Origin: an uncultured Aliiroseovarius sp.
GTDB lineage: Bacteria; Pseudomonadota; Alphaproteobacteria; Rhodobacterales; Rhodobacteraceae
Assembly (NCBI RefSeq): GCF_947497285.1
Contig: NZ_CANMFT010000001.1
Span: 558,001-622,000, forward strand
Direction: 5' to 3'
Length of the DNA stretch: 64,000 nt
Made by a program: the position numbers and the translations under genes. The notes under the pieces were generated by a model, which saw nothing but the letters and a program-made list of their open reading frames with translations, searched no databases and was not told the DNA's origin. This document shows positions 1-7,817 of the stretch, piece after piece. Within the stretch, counting starts at the first letter, position 1, and each line of letters begins with the position of its first letter.

Positions 1-434
1 GCCTCTTTCGGCGTTTTGCCGCGTGCGACGTGGCTTTGGGCCAGCAGGGCAACGGTTTCGGTGTCGGTCTCGGTCGAGAACTCCAACCCTTCTGCCGCAA
101 GTTGCGCGCGCAGCTCGCGGAAGTTTTCGATGATCCCGTTATGCACCACCGCGACCGATCCTGCCTGGTGCGGGTGGGCGTTGTCGGTGGTCGGCGCGCC
201 ATGGGTGGCCCAGCGGGTGTGACCGATGCCGGATTTCCCTGCCAACGGGTCATGCACCAGCATGTCCGACAGGTTCACCAATTTGCCGACGGCGCGGCGG
301 CGTTCCAAAGACCCCGCCTCGTTGATCGTCGCAATCCCGGCGCTGTCATAACCGCGATATTCCAGCCGCTTCAGCGCCTCAACCAAGATGGGTGCGGCCT
401 CGTGATTGCCCAGGACCCCTACAATTCCACACAT
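1..434 (-). CDS. glmS: Glutamine-fructose-6-phosphate aminotransferase, N-terminal part (cut by window edge)
   Basis: Forms glucosamine-6-phosphate from fructose-6-phosphate and glutamine, the first step of UDP-GlcNAc synthesis in the cytoplasm. The protein begins MCGIVGVLGN, so the catalytic N-terminal cysteine (Cys2 after the initiator Met) of the class II glutamine amidotransferase is present. It is followed by the conserved stretches LEYRGYDSAG, GHTRWATHG and VVHNGIIEN. About 144 residues are visible; the isomerase domains lie beyond the left edge. The gene follows glmU on the same strand with one base between them, so the two are surely co-transcribed. Confidence 0.95.
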   Translation of the reverse strand, partial: MCGIVGVLGNHEAAPILVEALKRLEYRGYDSAGIATINEAGSLERRRAVGKLVNLSDMLVHDPLAGKSGIGHTRWATHGAPTTDNAHPHQAGSVAVVHNGIIENFRELRAQLAAEGLEFSTETDTETVALLAQSHVARGKTPKE

Positions 435-435
435 T

Positions 436-1791
436 TCAGGATCCTTTCATGCGCTTGGCCTTGGCGGCCTTTAGCTTTGCAAACAGTTTGACGGCAAGGC
501 CGGGTTTGACCTCCATCTTGGCGCGGGCGACCGCCATGGCACCGGCGGGCACATCTTTGGTGACCACGGTGCCGGTTGCCGTCATCGCCTCGTCCCCGAT
601 GGATACGGGGGCCACAAGGCAGGTGTTTGACCCGATGAACGTCCGCGCGCCGATGTCCGTGCGGTGTTTGGAGACACCGTCATAGTTGCAGGTGATGGTG
701 CCTGCGCCAATATTGGCGTGCTCGCCGACACGCGCGTCGCCCACATAGGACAGGTGGTTGACCTTCGCGCCTTCTTCGATCTGGGCGTTCTTGATCTCGA
801 CGAAATTGCCCACCTTGGCGTCATTGGCCAGTTCGGCACCGGGGCGCAGGCGGGCATAGGGGCCGACCACCGCGCCGCGCGAGACGTGGCAGCCTTCGAG
901 GTGTGAAAACGCGCGGATCAATGCGCCGCTTTCAACGGTCACGCCGGGGCCGAACACCACGTTGGGTTCCACCACCGTATCGCGCCCGATGACGGTGTCA
1001 TGGGCAAAAAAGACCGTGTCGCGAGCAATCAGCGTGACACCATCTTCCAGCGCGGCGTCGCGGGCGCGGGTCTGGAATACCTGTTCGGCGGCGGCCAGTT
1101 CGGCACGGGAATTGATGCCGAGGGTTTCCGCTTCGTCGCAGGTTACCACCGAGGCGGTCAGACCGCGCGCGCGGGCGACCGACACGATATCGGGCAAGTA
1201 ATATTCGCCCGCTGCGTTGTCGTTTCCAACCCCGTCCAGCAGGTCGAACAGAAGCTTAGCGTCTGCTGCAACAACGCCGCTGTTACAAAGTGTTACGGCG
1301 CGTTCTTCATCTGATGCATCTTTGAATTCAACGATGCGATCCAGCCCGCCATCCTTGACGATCAAGCGCCCATAACGGCCGGGGTCTGCGGCCTCAAAGC
1401 CCAGCACAACCACGTCTGCGCCCTTCGTGCGCGCCGCTGCCATCGCCTCAAGCGTCTCGGTGCGGATGAAGGGCGTGTCGCCGTAAAGCACGATCGCGTC
1501 GCCGGTGAACCCGTCCAGCGCGGCCCGCGCCTGTTGAACCGCGTGACCGGTGCCCAACTGTTCTTCCTGCACGGTGATGGATATCTCGGGGTCGATGTCC
1601 TTGGCCGCAGCTTCGACCATCTGGGCGCCGTGACCCACAACCAGCACCGCGCGATCCGGCAACAAAGCAGCCCCCGATGCCAACGCATGGGCAAACAGCG
1701 GAGCGCCTGCAATCTCGTGCATCACTTTGGGCAGGTCGGAATTCATCCGTGTTCCCTTGCCAGCGGCAAGGACAATCAGGGCGGTCGCCAT
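436..1791 (-). CDS. glmU: Bifunctional GlmU (UDP-GlcNAc pyrophosphorylase / GlcN-1-P acetyltransferase)
   Basis: Carries out the last two steps of UDP-GlcNAc synthesis: acetylation of glucosamine-1-phosphate and uridylyl transfer. The N-terminal half has the nucleotidyltransferase signature LAAGKGTRM at the very start. The C-terminal half is a left-handed beta-helix hexapeptide repeat with the acetyltransferase motifs VGDARVGEHANIGAGTI and HRTDIGARTFIGSNT. Length (451 residues) is normal. The ATG at 1791 is preferred: an upstream in-frame TTG at 1809 overlaps the likely Shine-Dalgarno GGAAGAG. It sits directly upstream of glmS on the minus strand and diverges from the phosphatase gene at 1931. 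Confidence 0.97.
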   Translation of the reverse strand: MATALIVLAAGKGTRMNSDLPKVMHEIAGAPLFAHALASGAALLPDRAVLVVGHGAQMVEAAAKDIDPEISITVQEEQLGTGHAVQQARAALDGFTGDAIVLYGDTPFIRTETLEAMAAARTKGADVVVLGFEAADPGRYGRLIVKDGGLDRIVEFKDASDEERAVTLCNSGVVAADAKLLFDLLDGVGNDNAAGEYYLPDIVSVARARGLTASVVTCDEAETLGINSRAELAAAEQVFQTRARDAALEDGVTLIARDTVFFAHDTVIGRDTVVEPNVVFGPGVTVESGALIRAFSHLEGCHVSRGAVVGPYARLRPGAELANDAKVGNFVEIKNAQIEEGAKVNHLSYVGDARVGEHANIGAGTITCNYDGVSKHRTDIGARTFIGSNTCLVAPVSIGDEAMTATGTVVTKDVPAGAMAVARAKMEVKPGLAVKLFAKLKAAKAKRMKGS

Positions 1792-1866
1792 ATCTATCTG
1801 CTCTTCCAATTTCTTTTCGCCCGTTTTACCCCTTGGGGCGCGGCTCGCAAGCGAAAGCTGTTCAAT

Positions 1867-1884
1867 TAACCTTACGCGAGGTTA
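1867..1884. promoter_or_regulatory. Inverted repeat in the divergent glmU / phosphatase intergenic region
   Basis: TAACCT-TACGCG-AGGTTA is a perfect 6-bp inverted repeat with a 6-bp spacer, lying between two divergent starts (1791 minus, 1931 plus). Its position would suit an operator for either gene. No regulator is recognised, and a match this short can arise by chance. Confidence 0.3.
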
Positions 1885-1930
1885 CAGGCTTGGCGGGGAA
1901 TTGCCAGAGGCACCAAAGACAGAGGTCAAC

Positions 1931-2623
1931 ATGACGAACCCACAAACCCAAGGGCGCCGCACGGTGATCTTCGATCTGGATGGAACATTGGCAGATACGT
2001 CTGGCGATTTGATCGCGGCGGCCAATGCGTGTTTCATCTCGCTGGGGCATGGCGAGGTTCTGGACCCCCAAGCGGATCAGCTGACGGCCTTCCACGGCGG
2101 GCGGGCGATGCTGCGTCTTGGCTTTTCGCGGCTGAATGGTGGCGACGTGGACGAGGCCGATGTGGATCGCGAGTTCCCCAATCTTTTGATCGCCTACGAG
2201 GACGATATCGACCGCCACACACGCCTGTATCCCGGCGCGATGGAGGCGGTCGCGCGACTGCACGGCAACGACTATGCGGTGGGGATTTGCACCAATAAGC
2301 CCGAGGGGTTGGCGCGGCTGTTGTTGACCCGTCTGGGGATTCTGGATCGTTTCACCTCGCTGATCGGGGCGGATACACTGCCGACCCGCAAGCCTGACCC
2401 AGCCCCCTTTGTTGCGGCGGCGCATGGGGCGGGTGGCGATCCGGCCCGCGCGCTCTTGGTCGGTGACACCGAAACGGACCGCCTGACCGCACGGGCCGCA
2501 GGTGTGCCGTGCATCCTTGTGGGCTTTGGCCCCGAAGGGCCGGGTGTCGCGCGGCTGGCACCCGAGGCGATGCTGGGTCATTTCGATGATCTGGATGCAG
2601 TGGTTGCGCGTCTGATCGGTTGA
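1931..2623 (+). CDS. gph: HAD-superfamily phosphatase, phosphoglycolate-phosphatase type
   Basis: Cytoplasmic HAD subfamily IA hydrolase of 230 residues. It likely removes phosphate from 2-phosphoglycolate or a similar small phosphoester. Motif I is FDLDGTLADT with the nucleophile Asp, motif II is the GICTNKP region, motif III is the conserved Lys in TRKPDP, and motif IV is GDTETD. The helical cap lies between motifs I and II. The ATG start directly precedes the conserved N-terminus. The substrate is inferred from overall resemblance to Gph; other small phosphates are possible. It reads divergently from glmU. Confidence 0.8.
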   Translation: MTNPQTQGRRTVIFDLDGTLADTSGDLIAAANACFISLGHGEVLDPQADQLTAFHGGRAMLRLGFSRLNGGDVDEADVDREFPNLLIAYEDDIDRHTRLYPGAMEAVARLHGNDYAVGICTNKPEGLARLLLTRLGILDRFTSLIGADTLPTRKPDPAPFVAAAHGAGGDPARALLVGDTETDRLTARAAGVPCILVGFGPEGPGVARLAPEAMLGHFDDLDAVVARLIG

Positions 2624-2662
2624 TCCATTGACGCCGAGCGGCTTCCTGCGCAGGCTCACCAC

Positions 2663-3868
2663 ATGACAGAGCGATTCACTGGCAGCTTCACCCAGCAAGA
2701 ACCGATTCCAGAGGACGGGATTGCCGCGGCAATGGAGGTGCTGCGCCACGGGCGCTTGCACCGCTACAATGTGGCCGAGGGCGAGACGTCCCACACAGCC
2801 TTGTTGGAGCAGGAATTCGCCGCCCTGATGGGGTCGAAATACGCGCTGGCGGTGGCGTCAGGCGGGTATGCCATTGCGACCGCCCTGCGCGCGATTGGGG
2901 TAGGGCCGGGCGATCAGGTGCTGACCAATGCCTTTACGCTGGCCCCTGTGCCCGGTGCCATTGCCTCCGTCGGCGGCGCGCCGGTATTTGTCGAGGTCAC
3001 CGAGGCTTTGACAATAGATCTGGACGATCTGGCCGCAAAAGTCGCCGGGCCGGACGCGCCGAAGGTTTTGCTGCTCAGCCATATGCGCGGACATATCTGT
3101 GATATGGACCGGCTGATGGAAATTACGGATGCGGCTGGTGTGACGGTGATCGAAGATTGCGCCCACACGATGGGCGCGCGCTGGAATGGCACCCTGTCAG
3201 GGCGTCATGGAGCGATGGCGGCCTATTCGACCCAAACCTATAAGCACGCGAATTCGGGTGAAGGTGGGCTTCTGATCTCGGACGATCCCGACCTGATGGC
3301 GCGGGCGATTGTGCTGTCAGGCAGCTATATGCTGTATGAACGGCACCTGGCAGGGCCACCACCCGAAGCTTTCGAGCGAATAAAATACCTGACGCCCAAC
3401 ATCTCGGGTAGGATGGACAATTTGCGCGCGGCGATCTTGCGCCCGCAACTGGCGAAGTTGGATGAGCAGTGTGGGGCGTGGAACGCGCGCTATCGTGTCG
3501 TCGAGGAGGGGCTGCGAAACACGCCCGGCCTGACACTGATCAATCGCCCTGAGGCGGAAGCCTATGTCATGTCCTCGTTTCAATTCCTGCTGTTGGATTG
3601 GGCCGAGGCTGATGTGCAGCAGGTCGTGCAAAAATGCGCAAACCGTGGGGTCGAACTGAAATGGTTCGGCGGGGCCGAGCCGACCGGCTTCACCAGCCGT
3701 TATGACAGTTGGCGCTATGCCCAGTCGCCAAAATTGCCGCAGACCGACCGCGTTCTGAAAGCCGTGTTGGATCTGCGCCTGCCGCTGACGTTCAGCCTTG
3801 AAGACTGTGCCATGATTGGCCGGATTATCCGTGATGAGGTGTCGACGCGCTTCCAATCCGGGGCCTGA
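2663..3868 (+). CDS. DegT/DnrJ/EryC1/StrS-family PLP-dependent aminotransferase
   Basis: A 401-residue fold-type I PLP enzyme of the sugar aminotransferase family. Visible features are the cofactor-binding stretch ALAVASGGYAIATALRAIG, the Asp of VTVIEDCAHTMGA that contacts the pyridine nitrogen, and the Schiff-base lysine in STQTYKHANSGEGG. Family members transaminate nucleotide-linked keto-sugars or aminocyclitols. No sugar-biosynthesis genes are adjacent, so the substrate cannot be inferred. It stands 39 bases after the phosphatase gene and may share its transcript. Confidence 0.8.
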   Translation: MTERFTGSFTQQEPIPEDGIAAAMEVLRHGRLHRYNVAEGETSHTALLEQEFAALMGSKYALAVASGGYAIATALRAIGVGPGDQVLTNAFTLAPVPGAIASVGGAPVFVEVTEALTIDLDDLAAKVAGPDAPKVLLLSHMRGHICDMDRLMEITDAAGVTVIEDCAHTMGARWNGTLSGRHGAMAAYSTQTYKHANSGEGGLLISDDPDLMARAIVLSGSYMLYERHLAGPPPEAFERIKYLTPNISGRMDNLRAAILRPQLAKLDEQCGAWNARYRVVEEGLRNTPGLTLINRPEAEAYVMSSFQFLLLDWAEADVQQVVQKCANRGVELKWFGGAEPTGFTSRYDSWRYAQSPKLPQTDRVLKAVLDLRLPLTFSLEDCAMIGRIIRDEVSTRFQSGA

Positions 3869-3916
3869 CATCGGCGACTGCGACCCTTTGTGACGCTGCG
3901 TGCAATTGCTTGCGTA

Positions 3917-3960
3917 TTGACCCGAATCGTCGCTTGCGCGCATAACTGAACAAGCGTTCA
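3917..3960 (+). promoter_or_regulatory. Putative ivd promoter with TetR-type operator
   Basis: A sigma-70-like pair TTGACC (3917-3922) and CATAAC (3941-3946), 18 bases apart, is followed directly by the perfect inverted repeat TGAAC-AAGC-GTTCA (3947-3960). An operator overlapping the transcription start is typical of TetR-family repression. The repeat matches 11 of 14 bases of a repeat placed the same way upstream of the TetR gene at 57564, which suggests that protein as the regulator. Confidence 0.5.
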
Positions 3961-3989
3961 ATAAACCTGACCACCAAGAGGGGCAGCAC

Positions 3990-5150
3990 ATGTTCAATCA
4001 CTCCATGAATTTCGACCTGGGCGAAGACGTCAATGCAATGCGCGAGATGGTGCACCGCTTTGCACAAGACCGGATCAAACCGATCGCCGGTGAAGTGGAC
4101 CAGAAGAACGAGTTTCCCAACGAGCTGTGGAAAGAGTTTGGCGAGCTGGGCCTTTTGGGTGTGACCACGCCCGAAGAATACGGCGGTGCCGGCATGACCT
4201 ATCTGGCGCATGTTGTGATCGTGGAAGAGATCGCGCGGGCCTCGGCCTCGGTCTCGCTGTCCTACGGGGCGCATTCGAACCTGTGTGTGAACCAGATCCG
4301 CCGCAATGCGACCGAAGAACAGAAACAGAAATACCTGCCCAAGCTGATTTCCGGCGAGCATGTGGGCGCCTTGGCCATGTCCGAGGCGGGTGCGGGGTCG
4401 GACGTCGTTTCGATGAAACTGCGCGCCGAGAAGCGCAACGGCTACTACGTGCTGAACGGCACCAAGTTCTGGATCACCAACGGGCCGGACGCAGACACTT
4501 TGGTCGTCTATGCGAAAACCGACCCGGACGCTGGTCCCAAGGGCATCACCACCTTCATCATCGAGAAGGATATGAAGGGCTTCAGCACAAGCCCCCATTT
4601 CGACAAGCTGGGGATGCGCGGGTCGAACACCGCCGAGTTGATCTTTGAAGATGTCGAAGTGCCGTTCGAAAATGTGCTGGGCGAAGAAGGAAAAGGCGTG
4701 AACGTTCTGATGTCCGGGCTCGACTATGAACGCGTCGTTCTGTCGGGCATCGGCACCGGCATCATGGCCGCCTGCATGGATGAAATCATGCCTTACATGA
4801 AAGAGCGCAAGCAGTTTGGTCGCCCCATCGGGGACTTCCAGCTGATGCAGGCCAAGATCGCGGATATGTATACCGCGATGAACTCGGCCCGCGCTTATGT
4901 GTATGAGGTCGCCAAGGCGTGTGACCGTGGTCAGGTGACCCGTCAGGACGCCGCGGCCTGTGTGCTTTATGCGTCTGAGGAGGCGATGAAGCAGGCCCAC
5001 CAAGCGGTGCAGGCGATGGGTGGCTCGGGCTATATGAACGAAACCCCCGTCAGCCGCATGTTCCGTGACGCCAAGTTGATGGAGATCGGCGCCGGCACCT
5101 CGGAAATCCGCCGGATGCTGATCGGGCGCGAATTGATGGGCAAGATGTGA
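3990..5150 (+). CDS. ivd: Isovaleryl-CoA dehydrogenase
   Basis: FAD-dependent acyl-CoA dehydrogenase of 386 residues that converts isovaleryl-CoA to 3-methylcrotonyl-CoA in leucine catabolism, passing electrons to ETF. It shows the family motifs [13 protein letters not shown] and [11 protein letters not shown], the substrate-site stretch [11 protein letters not shown] with the glutamate expected as catalytic base of isovaleryl-type enzymes, and the C-terminal QAMGGSGYM and [12 protein letters not shown]. The neighbouring MCC, HMG-CoA lyase and hydratase genes confirm substrate choice among acyl-CoA dehydrogenases. First gene of the leucine operon. Confidence 0.95.
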   Translation: MFNHSMNFDLGEDVNAMREMVHRFAQDRIKPIAGEVDQKNEFPNELWKEFGELGLLGVTTPEEYGGAGMTYLAHVVIVEEIARASASVSLSYGAHSNLCVNQIRRNATEEQKQKYLPKLISGEHVGALAMSEAGAGSDVVSMKLRAEKRNGYYVLNGTKFWITNGPDADTLVVYAKTDPDAGPKGITTFIIEKDMKGFSTSPHFDKLGMRGSNTAELIFEDVEVPFENVLGEEGKGVNVLMSGLDYERVVLSGIGTGIMAACMDEIMPYMKERKQFGRPIGDFQLMQAKIADMYTAMNSARAYVYEVAKACDRGQVTRQDAAACVLYASEEAMKQAHQAVQAMGGSGYMNETPVSRMFRDAKLMEIGAGTSEIRRMLIGRELMGKM

Positions 5151-5686
5151 TGGGCATCCGGGGGTTTATCTTTGCTGCGCTCGTGGCTTTGGCCTCTCCG
5201 GCCACAGCCCAAGACATGACCTATAGTTTTCACCCCACAACGGACTGCCTGTCCGCCATGGGGGACGATGGCGACCCGATGCGCTGCGTTGGATCGGCGG
5301 CAAATTATTGCATGGAAGCGACCGAAGGCGGGTCAAGCACGGTCGGCATGTCGTCCTGTCTTGGGTTGGAATACGAGGACTGGGATCGCCGCCTGAACCG
5401 CGCCTATGGGCTTTTGATGACCCGGTTGAAGGCTGAAGATGAAGAAATGGCAACGCTTGGGTCAGCAGCCCCCAAACAAGCCCCCGCGCTTCTGGACATG
5501 CAACGCGCGTGGATCACCTTCCGCGACGCGTCGTGCGATTATGAGCGGTCGAAATGGGGTGGTGGCACGGGCGGTGGCCCTGCGTCCATTGCCTGCATGC
5601 TCCAACTGACCGCCCGCCAGGCGCTTGTGCTGGAGGCTGACTTAACCGGCTACGGCGACACAATCTGCAACCACGAAGGATGCTGA
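5150..5686 (+). CDS. DUF1311 / LprI-like periplasmic protein
   Basis: Exported 178-residue protein with a clear signal peptide ending near SPATAQD. The C-terminal half (about residues 80-170) matches the DUF1311 (lysozyme-inhibitor LprI-like) pattern: AYGLLMTRL, then [13 protein letters not shown], and a final [10 protein letters not shown] with paired cysteines. The start ATG overlaps the ivd stop by one base (TGATG), implying translational coupling, and mccB follows after one base. Its role inside a leucine-degradation operon is unknown; lysozyme inhibition is a family property only. Confidence 0.75.
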   Translation: MGIRGFIFAALVALASPATAQDMTYSFHPTTDCLSAMGDDGDPMRCVGSAANYCMEATEGGSSTVGMSSCLGLEYEDWDRRLNRAYGLLMTRLKAEDEEMATLGSAAPKQAPALLDMQRAWITFRDASCDYERSKWGGGTGGGPASIACMLQLTARQALVLEADLTGYGDTICNHEGC

Positions 5687-5687
5687 G

Positions 5688-7292
5688 ATGAAACTGAATT
5701 CCCAAGCCACGCCCGGTTCCGAGGCGTATAAAGCCAACCGCGAAGGCCATCTTGAGGCGCTGCAAGTTGTGGCGGACGCCGCCGAGGCCGCCGTGATGGG
5801 TGGCGGGCAGAAATCGCGTGATCGTCACCTGAGCCGTGGCAAGATGTTGCCGCGTGACCGGGTGTCGAACCTGCTCGATCCCGGATCGCCGTTCCTAGAG
5901 GTCGGGGCGACGGCGGCGCATGGCATGTATGACGGGGCTGCGCCTTGTGCCGGTGTCATCGCGGGCATTGGTCAGGTGCACGGGCAAGAGGTGATGGTGG
6001 TCTGCAACGACGCCACCGTCAAAGGCGGCACCTATTATCCGATGACGGTGAAGAAGCACCTGCGCGCGCAAGAGATTGCCGAGGAATGCAATCTGCCGTG
6101 CGTCTATCTGGTCGATAGTGGTGGCGCCAACCTGCCCAATCAGGACGAGGTGTTCCCCGATCGCGATCACTTTGGCCGCATTTTCTATAACCAGGCGCGG
6201 ATGTCGGCCAAGGGCATCCCGCAGATCGCGGTTGTGATGGGGTCGTGCACCGCCGGGGGCGCTTATGTGCCTGCCATGTCGGACGTGACGATCATCGTGA
6301 AAGAGCAGGGGACAATCTTCCTTGCCGGTCCGCCCTTGGTGAAGGCCGCGACGGGCGAGGTCGTTACGGCCGAAGATCTGGGCGGCGGCGACGTGCACAC
6401 GCGCTTGTCCGGTGTAGCAGATTATCTGGCCGAGGATGACGCCCACGCGCTGGCCTTGGCGCGGCGCGCGGTGGAAAGCCTGAACCGCATCAAGCCGATG
6501 ACGGTGAAATGGCAGGTATCGGAAGAACCGGCCTATGATCCGGAGGAGTTGCTGGGCGTTGTGCCTGCCGACCTCAAGACGCCTTACGACATTCGCGAAG
6601 TGATCATGCGCATCGTCGATGGCTCGCGCTTCGATGAATTCAAGCCGCGCTTTGGCGACACTCTGGTCACAGGATTTGCGCATCTGAAGGGCTGCCCCAT
6701 CGGGATCATCGCCAACAATGGTGTGATCTTCTCGGAAGCCGCCCAGAAGGGGGCGCATTTCGTGGAACTGTGCAGCCAGCGCAATATACCCTTGGTTTTC
6801 CTGCAAAATATCACCGGGTTCATGGTGGGTCGTAAATATGAGAATGAAGGTATCGCGCGCCACGGCGCCAAGATGGTGACGGCTGTGGCAACGACGAACG
6901 TGCCGAAGGTGACGATGGTTGTGGGCGGCTCTTACGGGGCTGGCAACTACGGCATGGCTGGACGCGCATACCAGCCGCGTTTCATGTGGTCCTGGCCGAA
7001 CTCGCGGATTTCCGTGATGGGGGGCGAGCAGGCGGCGGGCGTGTTGGCCACCGTAAAGCGCGACGCCATTGAGCGTCAGGGCGGTGAATGGTCGGCGGAA
7101 GAAGAAGCCGCCTTCAAACAACCCACCATCGATATGTTCGAGGAACAGTCCCATCCCCTCTATGCCTCGGCGCGGATGTGGGATGACGGCGTGATCGACC
7201 CGCGTAAATCGCGCGAGGTGCTGTATCTGTCGCTGCTGGCGGCGCTGAATGCCCCGATCGAGCCGACGAAATTCGGCGTGTTCCGGATGTAA
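5688..7292 (+). CDS. mccB: Methylcrotonyl-CoA carboxylase, carboxyltransferase (beta) subunit
   Basis: Transfers the carboxyl group from biotin to 3-methylcrotonyl-CoA, giving 3-methylglutaconyl-CoA. The 534 residues form the two-lobed crotonase fold of acyl-CoA carboxyltransferases. The N lobe contains [20 protein letters not shown] and [15 protein letters not shown]; the C lobe contains [12 protein letters not shown] and [16 protein letters not shown]. Together with the biotin-bearing alpha subunit encoded downstream and ivd upstream, the context favours MCC over propionyl- or geranyl-CoA carboxylase. Confidence 0.95.
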   Translation: MKLNSQATPGSEAYKANREGHLEALQVVADAAEAAVMGGGQKSRDRHLSRGKMLPRDRVSNLLDPGSPFLEVGATAAHGMYDGAAPCAGVIAGIGQVHGQEVMVVCNDATVKGGTYYPMTVKKHLRAQEIAEECNLPCVYLVDSGGANLPNQDEVFPDRDHFGRIFYNQARMSAKGIPQIAVVMGSCTAGGAYVPAMSDVTIIVKEQGTIFLAGPPLVKAATGEVVTAEDLGGGDVHTRLSGVADYLAEDDAHALALARRAVESLNRIKPMTVKWQVSEEPAYDPEELLGVVPADLKTPYDIREVIMRIVDGSRFDEFKPRFGDTLVTGFAHLKGCPIGIIANNGVIFSEAAQKGAHFVELCSQRNIPLVFLQNITGFMVGRKYENEGIARHGAKMVTAVATTNVPKVTMVVGGSYGAGNYGMAGRAYQPRFMWSWPNSRISVMGGEQAAGVLATVKRDAIERQGGEWSAEEEAAFKQPTIDMFEEQSHPLYASARMWDDGVIDPRKSREVLYLSLLAALNAPIEPTKFGVFRM

Positions 7293-7295
7293 GCC

Positions 7296-7736
7296 TTGGA
7301 CACGAACCTCGTCATATACTGCGGACTGACGCTGTTGATCCTCTATTCGCTGGCCGAGCAGATTGCGCCCGTGCCGCGCAAAAGTGGGATTGCGGGCTGT
7401 GTGGTCGGCTTTGTCTATGACGGGGATACGGTAGAGCTGAAATGCTCCGACCGCACGCGCACTGCCCGGCTGGTGGGGTTTGACACGCCCGAGACGAAGG
7501 ACGCCGGATGCGCTGCTGAGAAGGCACTGGGCGACAAGGCCACGCGCCGTTTGCGTGTGATCGTTGAAGGTGCAGACCTTACGTTGCGCCATGACGGGCA
7601 CGACAAGTATGGGCGCGAGTTGGTGCGGTTGTCAGCGGACGGACAAGATGTTGGTAAGACGCTGGTCCGTGAAGGATTGGCGGTTGCCTATAATGCTGGC
7701 GCGCGGATCAATTGGTGTGATCGCTTGGGCGGCTGA
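7296..7736 (+). CDS. Thermonuclease-like (SNase-fold) protein with N-terminal membrane anchor
   Basis: A 146-residue protein with a hydrophobic N-terminus (about residues 5-20), which would anchor or export it, followed by a staphylococcal-nuclease fold. The family pattern is visible: FVYDGDTVELKC, ARLVGFDTPETK (equivalents of the catalytic Arg and Glu), DKYGRELVRL (the second catalytic Arg) and the closing VREGLAVAYN. The start appears to be TTG, three bases after the mccB stop; no in-frame ATG precedes the domain. A nuclease between the two MCC subunit genes has no obvious metabolic sense. Confidence 0.8.
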   Translation: MDTNLVIYCGLTLLILYSLAEQIAPVPRKSGIAGCVVGFVYDGDTVELKCSDRTRTARLVGFDTPETKDAGCAAEKALGDKATRRLRVIVEGADLTLRHDGHDKYGRELVRLSADGQDVGKTLVREGLAVAYNAGARINWCDRLGG

Positions 7737-7817
7737 CTTGATTTTACACCTCCGCCAGACCGGGGGTGCGTTGAAATTTCGGGGCGCAATGCGGCCCCAC
7801 CCGAAGGAGGAACCTTG

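Noticed and set aside
5895-7601. Long antisense frames across mccB, nuoL, nuoM and other genes
   Set aside because: They are frames opposite highly conserved genes, rich in His, Arg and Gln, with no domain. They are a normal result of high GC third positions.
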